Source of the DNA: Epiperipatus broadwayi
Taxonomy: Eukaryota > Onychophora > Udeonychophora > Euonychophora > Peripatidae
NCBI GenBank assembly: GCA_028023455.1
Contig: JAQFVV010006853.1
Coordinates: 186,001-250,000, forward strand
Length of the DNA stretch: 64,000 nt
Direction: 5' to 3'
Numbering within the stretch: the stretch's first letter is position 1; every line of letters begins with the position of its first letter. This document shows positions 49,333 to 60,962 of this stretch, in pieces. A program made the position numbers and the translations under genes. A model generated the notes under the pieces. That model was not told the origin of the DNA and did no database searches. It was given only the letters and a program-made list of their open reading frames with translations.

Positions 49333-49746
49333 GTGTTAAACCAATAAACATCACATGATCACCATATCTTATACTTGCACATATTGTTATTAAACAAGGC
49401 AAAACTCTCCATACAGTAGTGCCATCCCGTGACAACCAGAGTAAACAATGGATGCCAGAAGGCTTGTGCATAAAATCTCTATCTAGTGCCTACTCATTTA
49501 ATATCCCAGTTTGTGGATTTTGTCAGTGAGGAGCCTTGGATCTGACAGCACTGCACCGAGATCTTAGGATCTAATGCAACCCTCCAGCAGCCACTTTTTT
49601 ATCTCTACTTAACTACAAAAATATGAGATTAAAATTGAAAACACAATAATATTTTCAATCTAAGCTCAATAGTTTATATAGTCATATGGATCTGAACTCA
49701 TATTTTGGTGTATAGGGCTTTTTAACAACCATAGCCATCACTATCT
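49333..49746 (-). repeat. Repeat family T, unit 2 (direct)
   Basis: A direct copy of unit 1 with indels, ending at the axis of an inverted repeat with unit 3. Confidence 0.75.
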
Positions 49747-50085
49747 GAGTTCAGACCTATATGACTATATAAGCTATTGAGCTTAGATTGAAAATATTAT
49801 TGTATTTTCAATTTCATTCTCATAGTTTTGTAGTTAAGTAGACATAAAAGGTGGCTTCTGGAGGATTACATTAGATCCTAAGATCTAAATGCAGTGCTAT
49901 CAGAGCCAAGGTACCTCACTGCCAAAGGCCACAAGCCAGAAACTAGTATGGGGATATTGGAGGAATAGGCACAAAATAGGAATTTTATGCACAAGCCTTC
50001 TGACATCCACTGATTACTCTGGTTGGCACATGGTAGCACTACTGTATGGAGAGTTTTGCTTTGTTTATTTAATAAGTTGTTATAA
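49747..50085 (+). repeat. Repeat family T, unit 3 (inverted)
   Basis: Reverse complement of units 1 and 2: GAGTTCAGACCTATATGACT, AAAGGTGGCTTCTGGAGG, CCTTCTGACATCCA and GAGAGTTTTGCTTTG. The inner end is near 49747. Confidence 0.75.
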
Positions 50086-50089
50086 CTAG

Positions 50090-51890
50090 TCAAAAAGATA
50101 GATACAATGGACCCTCATGTACCACTTAAAGAAGGTTACCCTTTTATTCGTACTGAAAGTTTTAAATTTAATAGTATTAACACTTATATTGTGAATTCCA
50201 AACTCATTACTATCTTCATGTTTCTCTTTATAATTTTGTTATTGTAAAAAAATATCATAGAGTTATAATTGCCCTTAAAGACATCTCTGAAAATACCCAC
50301 TTGAGTTCACAAGCAGTAGGTAACATGTTATTTAGTTACTTTGATCCTCAACACTATAATCCACAGTTTCCTCAATGATCTGTCATCACAAATCTCCAGT
50401 CTAATGCTATTTTTTTTTTATCAAAAACAACATTCTACCATTTCCTTACACAATTTAAGACCATATTCATGATCATGCTTACTAATAAAATAGTATTAAG
50501 TTTTCATGGATAACAACATCCAATTACTCATTTTGTAATTATCTAAATATCAATTTGCTAAAAAAAGAGCAATTTATCCTATTACTTTATTTAAATGTTA
50601 TTAGTGCATGCTGGACAGCATGCAAATGCTGAGATATTGTGGCATTTAGATATGAAAGCTAATTTTGTATTAAAATTACCCCAAATTCTTGAGGAACATA
50701 ATATGTACACCCTTCATTTTTATTACTGGAAAACTTAATTTTAAATAGGTAAGTACAAATCACATAAAATTGCTTGAGTTTCACTTCCACAATTCTATAT
50801 CTGAATGTTTTATTCTTAATACTTTATTGTTTACTACATATATTACTTCATTATATTTGGAAATGCAAAGCAAAATTTTAAAAATGCACATTCCATTCAT
50901 AAAAAAAAATGTAATTCATATCATCTATGAGGATAATTTAGTAAAATTTCTTTCCTCAAAAAATTCATTTTATACTCAATAAGTTATTTGATTACTATAT
51001 TAACAACATCTCATTCTTTTAGAAAAAATAAAATGACTAACAGTCATTGCTATATTCCACAAATTATTTGGATTTCCAATCTCATTTGTAATGCCATGTA
51101 ATTTAGTATTCAAAATTAAATTACTGCTTCTCCAGAAATCACCATCAATATATTAACCAAATGTATACATTTTGGGAATATGTGAAGATCTCACTAATTA
51201 ATGCTACCGATGTAAAAATGCTTCTTTGGAATCTCCCCTTACAATATGACACCCATAATATGATTGTCTTCAACACTGTCAGAAGACTATTTCTCCAAAA
51301 TTAAACCAAGCATGGTGAACATAGATAAAAATAGTATACCAAGTAGTAAAATACTGGTAAGAGTTTATAGGTTAAACTTATTAATAATGACAGTCAACTA
51401 AAATATTGCACTATATTTGTATACAATTAATAATATAAACCATGATGATCTGCATCAATTCTTAAGTTTCTTATTTTATCTACATCAAGATGTAGCTTGA
51501 AATGGAGGCTTATTAAAATCCTGTTGTTCCTGTGTTGTTTTTATATTTTTAAATTATCCACTGTTTCTCGAATAAAATCACCATTATTTATAAGTTTAAA
51601 ATCAATCCCAGAAATTCTTTAAGTTATTGTTTTTGAATTATCATTCAGGAGATAAATTAATGTTACATAATTAGTACTTTTCCCATCTTATATCATATGG
51701 TAACTCCTTTTAGATTATTTTCTAGGTAATAAAAAGTTTGAAGGCAACTGATTTTTCCACATGTTAGAAAAGTCTGCAACTCTTATGTAATAATGTAATT
51801 TTTATTTAAATAAAATGTTTTTTTTCTTCTTTTTATAAAATTTAGCATAAATATATTTAAATGTGCACACTTGCAAGGTTTCATTTTTTA
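50090..51890. other. AT-rich DNA, possible degraded retroelement
   Basis: It lies just beyond the C-terminal side of the Gypsy pol remnant, so it may hold that element's 3' part. I could not confirm any LTR or motif. Confidence 0.35.
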
Positions 51891-51899
51891 TTAATATGG

Positions 51900-53876
51900 C
51901 CACAGCATTACCCTTCTTACTCTGGTAAACTACCTTTTTCTCCAGAGTCTCATAAATAATTTTTTAAATACATAGGTGAACATTTTTTATGGTGGCTTCC
52001 ATTTTCTGGTGGTTTATTTGGCAACTTCTGAATTGTCAGCTTGTTTATTTGTTTCATTAACTACTGTACTCTAATAGGGTCAGTTCCACATGGCTGTCCA
52101 ACTTTATTTGATACCATGCAATATGCCATTTTTTAAATTTCAGATATTATTGTTTCTGACCAGTTTTTGCAGATGTGATTAATATGTGGCAAAAACAAAT
52201 ACCTGAAACTGTTTGAATTTCATAATTTGATCGGAAAATATTTTGACACTTTCTTCTCAATCCATAATTTTCAAAGATTATCTCAAACCAAACCCAAACT
52301 CAATTTCCAACATTGTAAACATTTTTTAACTTAAAATTTGCACTTTTTTGTGGCAAAAGTATGAACAATTTACTGCACAATTTTTTCCCATAAGTGTTTC
52401 TGCAGATGTTTTTCTTACAAATTTGTAGCATTGTTAAATTTATTGCCTTTTGCATGTTAACACAATTTATTTAATCTAAAGGTTGTTTCAATTGCTGGAC
52501 TGCTTTTCAGAAATTCTGTTTGATTCAGGATAATAAGATAGAGTATATGCATGTTCTATATTCTACTCAATTAAAAAATCTTCAAATGTGGCATACATAA
52601 ATTATGTGCCATTATATGACACTAGATTTTCTAATGAACTATGACATACAAAAATTTAAGATAAAAATAGTTTCAGCTGAGTTATTGTTTTTATTACTTT
52701 ATATTCTATCCATTTTGAACCAGCATCTACAAACATTATAAAATTTGGAACTTATAAGGACTTGCATGTATATATGTAGTCTGCTTCATGATTTAAAAAT
52801 ACTTGGCCATGGGTAATATTTTTGGATGGGAAGTTTGTGATAAACTGACTGTTCACACTTTTTAATATAGGATTCAATTTCTGCACCCATGCTACACCAC
52901 CACACATAACTGAAAGTGATAACTCTAACTCTAACAATGCCTAAATAACTACCATTAAATATTCCAAAAACTTTGACATATCCCTGTAAAAGGATTATCA
53001 CTTTAGGTCTGACTATTATACAATCATTTTTAGTTGATAACTGAGTTCATAAATTCTATAAGAACTTATGGAGATTTTCAGGTCATTTATCGGTACATCC
53101 ATTCCTAAACCAATTTGTAAGTGATTGGTAGCCCTCATTAGCTTTAGTCCATTTTACAATACATTTCCTTTTTTTGTTATATCTGGCATTAAAAATAATA
53201 CATCCATATGTTTCATTTGACTTCTTTTTTTAAAATGAAGTTGGTAATTGTAAGCTGATAAAAAAATTATAGCAGAAAATCATTTTAAAGCTTAAATAAT
53301 CTGGTGCTCTCTTTTTACTTTGAAAAAAAATGGATATTAGTTTTTATTTTAAAAGATCTACCATATAAATATAGATGGCATTTTTTGACCCCTGTTATGA
53401 TAGCTGTTTATTTGTCCAATTAGCTGTAATTTCTTTTCATGTTTATTATTATTCAGGAAATGAAAGCTATTGGGTAATCTCCACTTCTCAGGGATGATTT
53501 GGCACTGCTCCAATTCTGTAATTCAATAATTCTGTCACTCTGATACAATCAAGTTATTATTAAAGAGCACTAATAATTGGTTATTTGTTAATGTTAGTGC
53601 TATATTATTAAAAGCACTCTCACATTTTTTTCAAATCCAACATTCATTGTCCCTGACACAAATATGAGCTTTACCCTTTAAAAAATTTCACAAAAATTTA
53701 CCAGTCTTAAAAAAGCCTGTGATTCTTTTATGTTGTTTGGTCCCTGACCATTCTTAAGTGCTTTAACTTTGTCTGGATCAGGGTTTCTTCCTGCTACTGT
53801 AGCAATATAACCCACATATTTAATACTTTTTGTTTTCAAATACATTGCTCAGACTTCAGTTTAACTCCAAAACATG
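51900..53876 (-). pseudogene. Ty3/Gypsy-type pol remnant (RT end, RNase H, integrase)
   Basis: Minus strand, high to low. RT thumb region: KSIKYVGYIATVAGRNPDP then DKVKALKNGQGPNNIKESQA and FLRLVNF (about 53680-53850). RNase H relic: GVKKCHLYLYGRSFKIKTN (about 53330-53390). Integrase: SYVWWCSMGAEIESYIKKCE (about 52850-52920), then YYPWPSIF, FVDAGSKWIEY (about 52680-52720), and NGT-stop-F...FEDFL...YPESN. A C-terminal segment lies near 52000-52250. Stops and frameshifts occur throughout. It is truncated at 53876, where an RTE fragment in the opposite orientation begins. This is the only LTR-type pol in the window, and it bears no visible relation to the gag-only element. Confidence 0.78.
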
Positions 53877-55670
53877 ATTTGTAGACTAAGAAAATGTATT
53901 TGATTCTATAAGTATTTCTCCAGAGATTAAAACATTAGCCAGACAATATATAGATCCAAGATATTGCAATATTATAAAGAATATTTATAAAAACGAACAA
54001 CAACAATTAGATTACATAATGATTTTGAAATATTAACATATGTAAAAAAACATTTATTTTATATAGCGTATGTTTTCAATTATATACATTCAAATATCTG
54101 CCTTTTAAGCTAATTGTGCATATGCTTTGCGAGTATTAATAATAAATGCTTTCTCACCAATACAAGATGTAGTATTTATGCAGGAATAAAAGGAATCCTC
54201 TTGTTCCTACAACTCAAATGCTTATATATGAGCAAATCTGAAGTACTGGCAAGTAAAGCATGAGGATGGAACCATCACTTTAAATTAATATATGTGATGT
54301 CTGAATGAATGACGTGGGTGAAATTGTCTAGAATTTACTAAACGTCATTCCAACTGAAACTTAATCATATGTAAAAAAGCATTTATTTTATATAGCATAT
54401 GTTTACAATTGTATACATTCAAATATCAGCCTTTTAAGATAATTGTTCAGATATTTGAATGTATACAATTGTAAACATACACTATATAAAATAAATGCTT
54501 TTTTACATATGATTAAGTTTCAGTTGGAATGATGTTTAGTAAATTCTAGACAATTTCACCCACGTCATTCATTCAGACATCGCATATAGTAATTTAAAGT
54601 GACAGTTCCATCCTCACACTTTACTTGCCAGTACTTCATATTTGCTCATATATAAGCATTTGAGTCATAGGAATAAAAGGATTCCTTTTATTCCTGAATA
54701 AATACTATATCTTGTATTGGTGAGAAAGTATTCATTTATTATTAAGACTCACAAAGTGTATGCACAATTAGCTTAAAAGGCTGATATTTGAAAGATTAAC
54801 TTAGTAAAGTAAGCAGAGCAGGGTGACTATATACCTTCAAAATTTTTACAGTGTTAAAAGAAGTATTATGTGGATTAAAATAGGAAGGTAAGAATAAAAG
54901 GAAGTGGAGATTATTTAAGTCATCTAGATGTTGCAGATTATGTAGTTGTTTTTGTAAATAATACTTTAGAGCTTCAGAAAATGATGCAAGAAAATTACCA
55001 ACAAATATTAAAAAGATTAATATAATGTTCAATGAAATTTCTGAAAATATGAAAATAAATATGGATACTGATGACTTAGAACAAGTTAACAACTACAAAT
55101 ACATTGATAAGACTATAATATAGATTGTCACAACATAGATAAAATTAACCATAGAATTAAACTTGGTTGGAGTGATTTTGGTGGAATTAATATTAAAATA
55201 AAATATGCCTATGTGTTTGAAAAGGAAGGTTTTAAATGTATTGTACCAGTGCATACTTATGCATCTGAGACATGTACACTTAACAGAAAAGCAAAACTGA
55301 GACTTCAGACCACTAAAAGAGGTATGGTGAGATGCATATTAGGAGTAACTGAAAGAGATTGCAAATGAAATACATGGGTGATATAACAAACAGATGTTAC
55401 TGACATCATTGAAAAAATTAAGAGACTAAAATGAAGTTGGGATGGACATATTGTTATCAAAGATGGAAATTTCACAATGGATTCAATGAGATTGTAAAAG
55501 CCATAGAAAGAGAACACATGTGAGATGATTAGATGATATAACAAAATGTGCCTGGATGATTTGGAGATAAAAAGCTAAAGATTGAAGAAGATGGATTGAA
55601 CTTGGTTAGGCCTTCATTCTGCTGTGTAGCAATAATGGTGGAAAATCATGATGATAGTGATGCTTAGTCC
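53877..55670 (+). pseudogene. RTE LINE 3' fragment, copy 3, split by an insertion
   Basis: It begins at the FVDYEKAFDSIN block (TGTATTTGATTCTATAAG, about 53897) and runs to ATTAGATTACATAATGA (about 54021). It is then interrupted and resumes at about 54801 (GGGTGACTATATACC...), the catalytic region (LDVADYVVVF, about 54925), ETCTLNRKA, HMxxMIRxD and the terminal CCTTCATTCTGCTG near 55625. Heavily decayed. Confidence 0.8.
54038..54794. mobile_element. 757-bp palindromic (foldback) insertion in the RTE copy
   Basis: Arms 54088-54430 and 54440-54794 are inverted copies (TGACGTGGGTGAAATTGTCT versus AGACAATTTCACCCACGTCA; CACCAATACAAGATGTAGTA versus ATACTATATCTTGTATTGGTG in part). An additional direct copy of the outer 85 bp sits at the centre. 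ATTAAC flanks both sides (54032-54037 and 54795-54800), fitting a TTAA-type target duplication. No transposase is seen. Likely a MITE or foldback element. Confidence 0.7.
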
Positions 55671-56099
55671 TTGGTATCATTTTATAAAATTATGGATATT
55701 CAGGTTCTTATAATGGATCTTTATATAACATATTTTCATGTTTCTCTTATTTCTCAAATTGTCTCATCTCAGTTGTAATTCATACCTAATTTGTACTAAC
55801 TATCTTTGTAGTAATTCTTAATAATGTATGAGCTATCATCTTATTCATTGCATCTCAAAACATCTTCTATTTTGAATATATTAAAATGATTTGCAATGTT
55901 TAAATTAAATTTAATGGATTGTTTATGAAAGTTAAGAATATGAACTGCCAATATAATTTTTCTTAATAGTTTTTATTTCTTTAATTTTGCATTAACATTA
56001 ATTATAAATCTCAATAATTAATTATCATTTATCTGTGTAAAGTATATTAAGAATATTGCAGTCTCAGAATACATATATTCTACTGAGTACATCTAATTC

Positions 56100-56405
56100 T
56101 GCTGACTGATATAATGAGGATTTATTGACAATTGGGGTCTTATAACGTGATAGCATGAAATGACTGTCAATGCTTATAGTAAGTGCATTTTTGTAGACTG
56201 ATGACTATTAAAAATTTGTGATAAATGAATAGTTGCAGACTGATGACATAAGAAGTTTATAATATCTTAGTCCTGCAAAATGAAGACATGGAATATTCTA
56301 GATAAGTAAGCTTTTGCAAACTAATGACATAAGAATCTCATGACAATGTGTTTCTTGTAGATTGATGGCCATGAGAAACTCATGACAACTGCATTCTTTT
56401 ATTAG
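56100..56405 (+). repeat. Degenerate tandem repeat, unit about 40 bp
   Basis: Units centred near 56195, 56235, 56317 and 56358 share the pattern TGxAGACTGATGACATxAGAA followed by TCATGACAA. An earlier relative lies at about 56105. The repeats have drifted, and no function is apparent. Confidence 0.5.
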
Positions 56406-56409
56406 CCTG

Positions 56410-58075
56410 AGTCAACGAAGGCAGTATGGAAAGTCTATAAAAGAGTCTTTCTATCTACACATTTTATTTGAAGTATATACATTTTCAATGAAAAGCTATA
56501 TATAAGGTAGTGGGAGTTTGTTAAAAAAAATTGCACTTTCCTCAAATATAATATTCTATTGTTTTACAACAACTTTTTACCTCTAGTCTGGAAAACTTTC
56601 GTTTTTTTTTTTGCTATACTTAATCTCTCAAATTGTATTATTATCTTCAATTTTTTATTTTATTCAAATCTTGCCTTGGACATTGATGTAAGTGTTAATT
56701 TCTATAAATAATTCCATCACCAGTTGTTTACTAATTCTATTTTGTCTTTGATAATAAAACAATATATTACAATGAAATTAAATAATATATGCCTATAGGA
56801 ACACTATAAATAATCTATATAATGCACCTTATGTACATTGGTATGGCACAAGATTTTGATAAAATGCTGAGTGACTGTTTCTATCTATTTAGCATTAATA
56901 ACATACTTCTATTTAACTTACCATTAAAGTGTAGCGCATATGGTTAAAATAAGGTTTACAAGAATTTTAATCGCAGATTATTTGTTGCTTATTCTTTAAA
57001 AAAATTCTTTAAAGTTTTCTCTCAATTCTTTCAATAATGTGAATATCTGTTTATTATTTTATTTATATACTTTGCTTGAAATTTTTTCTTGTTATTTTTG
57101 TGATTACACTTAAAATATGTATATAAAATGCTAATAAAGCATGTCTATTGAATCTTTCCTCTTAAAACATATAGGAAGTTTTATTTTAATATTCTTATTT
57201 CTAGTAAAAATATTTTTTTTTTTTCTACAATTAATTTATTCCATTAAGTTTCTCTCAGTATTAATAATTTAACTTCTGTTAATTTATGATTAACAATTTT
57301 TGTTTTCTTATTCTATGAAAATTCATTAAACAATATTTTTATCTTTTTAGCATTTATCTTTAGTCATATTTTGTTGTTTACTTTCTTTCGATAATCCTTG
57401 CAATGTTTCCTTAAGGTTTGATATAGATTGTATTTTCTCTTCTGTTGTTGTTGTTGTCTTTTTTAAATTTTTGTTTGTAAAATCAATATATTTAACTCTT
57501 TTAAAAATTGATTCGTTTTTACTTTTTGTTTATATATAAATATAATACTTAAAAAATAGCTTGCTTCTAACTTCTTATGTCTTTCATATTGTATTTTTAT
57601 TTATATGAATTGAAAAATATTGGGGAAGTATGGACGTTGTTTAATATATCTATAATGATATTACTCATGAGAAAGAAAAGGTAACTCCATGTATGTGTAT
57701 GTTAAAATTTAAAAATCAGATATATTAATCTTTAACTAAGGTTTAAAGTTTATATCTGCGATAGAAATAATCTCTAGTTTAAAAAATGATTAATAATAAT
57801 CATTATTGTATTTATCTGCGGTGGATGGTGTCAAAGTTGTGAGTGGAATGAGTTTGACAATGGTAAATAAAAATGTAACAATATTCTAATTACGGGTTTT
57901 TTTTTTAAAAAAAGTAAGAATATAAATGATTAGCTAGTAAAAAAAAAATTAAACAACAACAAAGAAACTTTTATTTTCTCTTACTGCACTTATTTAATAA
58001 AAGGTAGATTGAGCTATTGGTACACTCCCTGTATTTGTAAATACAAGCTTTTAAAAGCAATATCACGTTATATAT
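56410..58075. other. AT-rich intergenic DNA, nothing recognised
   Basis: No gene, RNA or repeat is recognised. Confidence 0.45.
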
Positions 58076-58079
58076 GACT

Positions 58080-58491
58080 AGCTTTATTGATTATATAAAT
58101 ATAATTATTCAAAACAATACAATAATAAAAAATATTTAAAAAAACAAATGTATACCACAATTTAATAGAAGTACTTTCAACTATCTATGTAGTCATTATC
58201 AACTAGATTCAAATTGTGTTACTAATGTAAACAAAAAGTAATACGTCATACATCAATTTTCTCACAATTCATTAATTTTTATACTGGCAGCCTGTCTATA
58301 TATCAAATGTTGCTTTTCACTTTTTATTAACATAGCTTCTTTAATTTTGCATTTATTATTATTTCTTTCAATACACAAAATTTTAACTTTATTAAAATCA
58401 AAACCATAATTACATGTTACATTATGATCAAAAAATACTGACAGTGATATGTCATCATTTCTAACATTCTCTTATCTTGATTTTGTACTCG
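58080..58491 (-). pseudogene. Penelope-like element 8, left arm of a near-perfect hairpin
   Basis: The minus strand encodes the endonuclease C-terminus (KSR-QENVRNDDISLSVFFDH-like, CNYGFDF, CIERNNNKCKIKEAMLIKSE) and 3' UTR of the same family as element 7. It pairs with 58506-58925 across a 14-bp spacer. Confidence 0.85.
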
Positions 58492-58505
58492 TTTATATAA
58501 CAACT

Positions 58506-58925
58506 CGAGTACAAAAATCAAGACAAGAGAATGTTAGAAATGATGACATATCACCATCAGTATTTTTTGATCATAATGTAACATGTAATTATGGTTTTGA
58601 TTTTAATAAAGTTAAGATTTTGTGTATTGAAAGAAATAATAATAAACACAAAATTAAAGAAGCTATGTTAATAAAAAGTGAAAAGCAACATTTGATAAAT
58701 AGACAGGCTGTCAATATAAAAATTAATGAATTGTGCGAAAATTGATGTATGACGTATTACTTTTTGTTTACATTTGTAACGGTTTTTGGTAATACAATTT
58801 GAATCTAGTTGATAATGACTACATAGATAGTTGAAACTACTTCTATTAAATTGTGATATATATTTGTTTTTTAAAATATTTTTTACTGTATTAATTATTG
58901 TATTGTTTTGAATAATTATATATAT
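58506..58925 (+). pseudogene. Penelope-like element 8, right arm of a near-perfect hairpin
   Basis: The plus strand encodes QENVRNDDISPSVFFDHNVT, CNYGFDFNKVKILCIERNNN, KHKIKEAMLIKSEKQHLINR, ending at 58745, then the 3' UTR. Few mismatches separate the arms, so this pair is young or kept similar. The 3' ends point outward. Confidence 0.85.
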
Positions 58926-58962
58926 ATATTATAATTAGAATACAGACATTGATTAATAATTT

Positions 58963-59042
<80 letters not shown>
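58963..59042. repeat. Compound (CA)n(TA)n(GA)n microsatellite
   Basis: About 12 CA, 18 TA and 10 GA units, placed between the PLE 3' terminus and an RTE 5' fragment. Confidence 0.93.
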
Positions 59043-59044
<2 letters not shown>

Positions 59045-59275
59045 AGACTGTAGGAAAAAATGCTGATAGCTTAAAGATTATTTGACTCCTCTTTGAGACC
59101 TTAAAGAAATCAAACAAAACAAATTCCCAAAAATCCACTCCTTACATTGTTATTATTGCACCTGTTATTACTATAAATTTATTCATATGATAATACAAAT
59201 GGGATTCTTACTAACACCTATCAGCTAATATAGTGAGTTTATTACTTTTTTATTTCCCAGATGCCTGATAATTTT
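59045..59275 (+). repeat. RTE 5'-leader-only fragment
   Basis: Colinear with 2765-3035 of the full RTE element: TTGACTCCTC, GACCTTAAAG, CAAATTCCxAA, CTGTTATTACTA, TAGTGAGTTTATT, and ATGCCTGATAA. It has no ORF sequence downstream. Confidence 0.7.
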
Positions 59276-60960
59276 TAACTGAAATATCAGTTGCATTTTC
59301 TTGAAGGTATAATAAAAGTGTAAAAACAATCTTATTTTTTAAATATATTTATGAACTGTATGTAATATGGCTGGATAAGATAAAAAGTTTGTCGGTGTGA
59401 TGTAGATAAATGAGGCAATCTTATGCATTATGTTGAAATAAAGAATATGACACCTACTAACAAAATTTTGTAATAAAACAGTTCATAGAATCATAAAAGT
59501 AAATACTTATTCATAATACCAATCCAAAAAGGAAGCAGACATATATACTGTTTTAGTTTGAGAAAACTAAAGACATATGCAAGGAAAAATAAATTGATGG
59601 ACAAATTTATGAGCATATCTATTTTACACTAATTTTTAATAATTATATGCTCTATGTAAGTGAATCATTCTGCAAGGCAAACATAGATTTATGTATTAAA
59701 CATTTAACACCATTTAGATTTAAACATAGTTTTTTTAAAAAGAAAAAAATAATGCAATTCTACAAAACATGAAATGTCCCCCCCCCCCACACATACAAAC
59801 TATGGCTTCTTCTGTCTTACTATCTACCTTAACAAAACATTTATTAAAATTTTTTTACAATTTACCACCTTGCTTTTCTCCTCTTCAATTAATAGATTAC
59901 TTAATAAGTCCAAAAATAGGTTCAAATCTGAACTTAACTTTAGCACAATTTACAAAATTAAATGCTTCCAAATTAGATGTAAATCAATCTACTTTTGGGA
60001 ATTCCAAATAGCCTTGTCCTTTCCCAGCAACAATGCTTATTAAAAAGCCTCACATAAGCCAGAACATAGCCCTATATTCTTTGAGCACTAAAAGGTGGTG
60101 GAAGTTCAATTTGTTCCCTTTTATACATCCATAAAATACATCAAAGAAAATGATTCAAAGAGAAAAATAAGAGAGGCTTTATAAATGGTCAATAATATGA
60201 GTGCTATAGATCATAGAGAATCATCCTTTTTTCTCTCCACAAAATAAATGCTCAAATTTAAATATTTAATATTTAACTAAATGTTAATCTTTCCAAATAT
60301 ATACAATCGCACTTATCTCTCCATTATGATTATATTTCATCTTGCTATGGATATGAGAATGTCATAAGTTCTAAAAAGCACTAAACGATATTTAATTTAT
60401 AGAAATAACAAATTTCGCTATTGTTGTGTATAAGCATACTTATTACATTTACTACATCGAATAAATTATGTCATCCTAAAAAAGGTATGTATAATCATGT
60501 TAAGATGATATTAATCTGTAAACATTATAAAATTTATGTGTTGATTTATATGTTTAGTTTCCAAAATATAAATTCCAGATTCATTTTTTACATATGTGTT
60601 AGATACAGATAATATCCAAATACTAATACAAATTATAAACATACTTTTAAATATTTTATTTCCACTAATAAAATTCTTTTAGCACAATATCCTTGTCTAA
60701 TGTTTCATTCATTATTTGATTCTTATATTACCCAGTATATATTATTCATTTCAACAAAAAAATTTTTATTAGTAATAAATAGTGATCACATTTTGATAAT
60801 GGATAAGTTAATGAATAAATTGTACAATAATATTATAAAAAGTTCTGATTAACATATGGCTAGAATATGTTAGTTAGTAGTTGTTATACACTTATGTGGT
60901 TAGGTATAATGAAGGGTTTGTGTAGAATATGAGAAACTGAGAACTTGATGAATGTTATTA
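59276..60960. other. AT-rich intergenic DNA, nothing recognised
   Basis: The stretch contains an 11-C run near 59779. Overlapping frames of 80-90 codons near 59769-60043 have no motif support. Confidence 0.45.
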
Positions 60961-60962
60961 GC

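Noticed and set aside
51060-51900. Possible additional minus-strand PLE RT (VVYQSKKGNAVAIL and a degenerate WLIY-x-W-x-F)
   Set aside because: The first part is equally well read as the C-terminal end of the adjacent Gypsy pol, and the catalytic-box match needs two stops. Too weak.
59769-60043. Two overlapping 80-90 codon frames after a poly-C run
   Set aside because: No start context, domain or second copy. Composition is that of A/T-rich noise.
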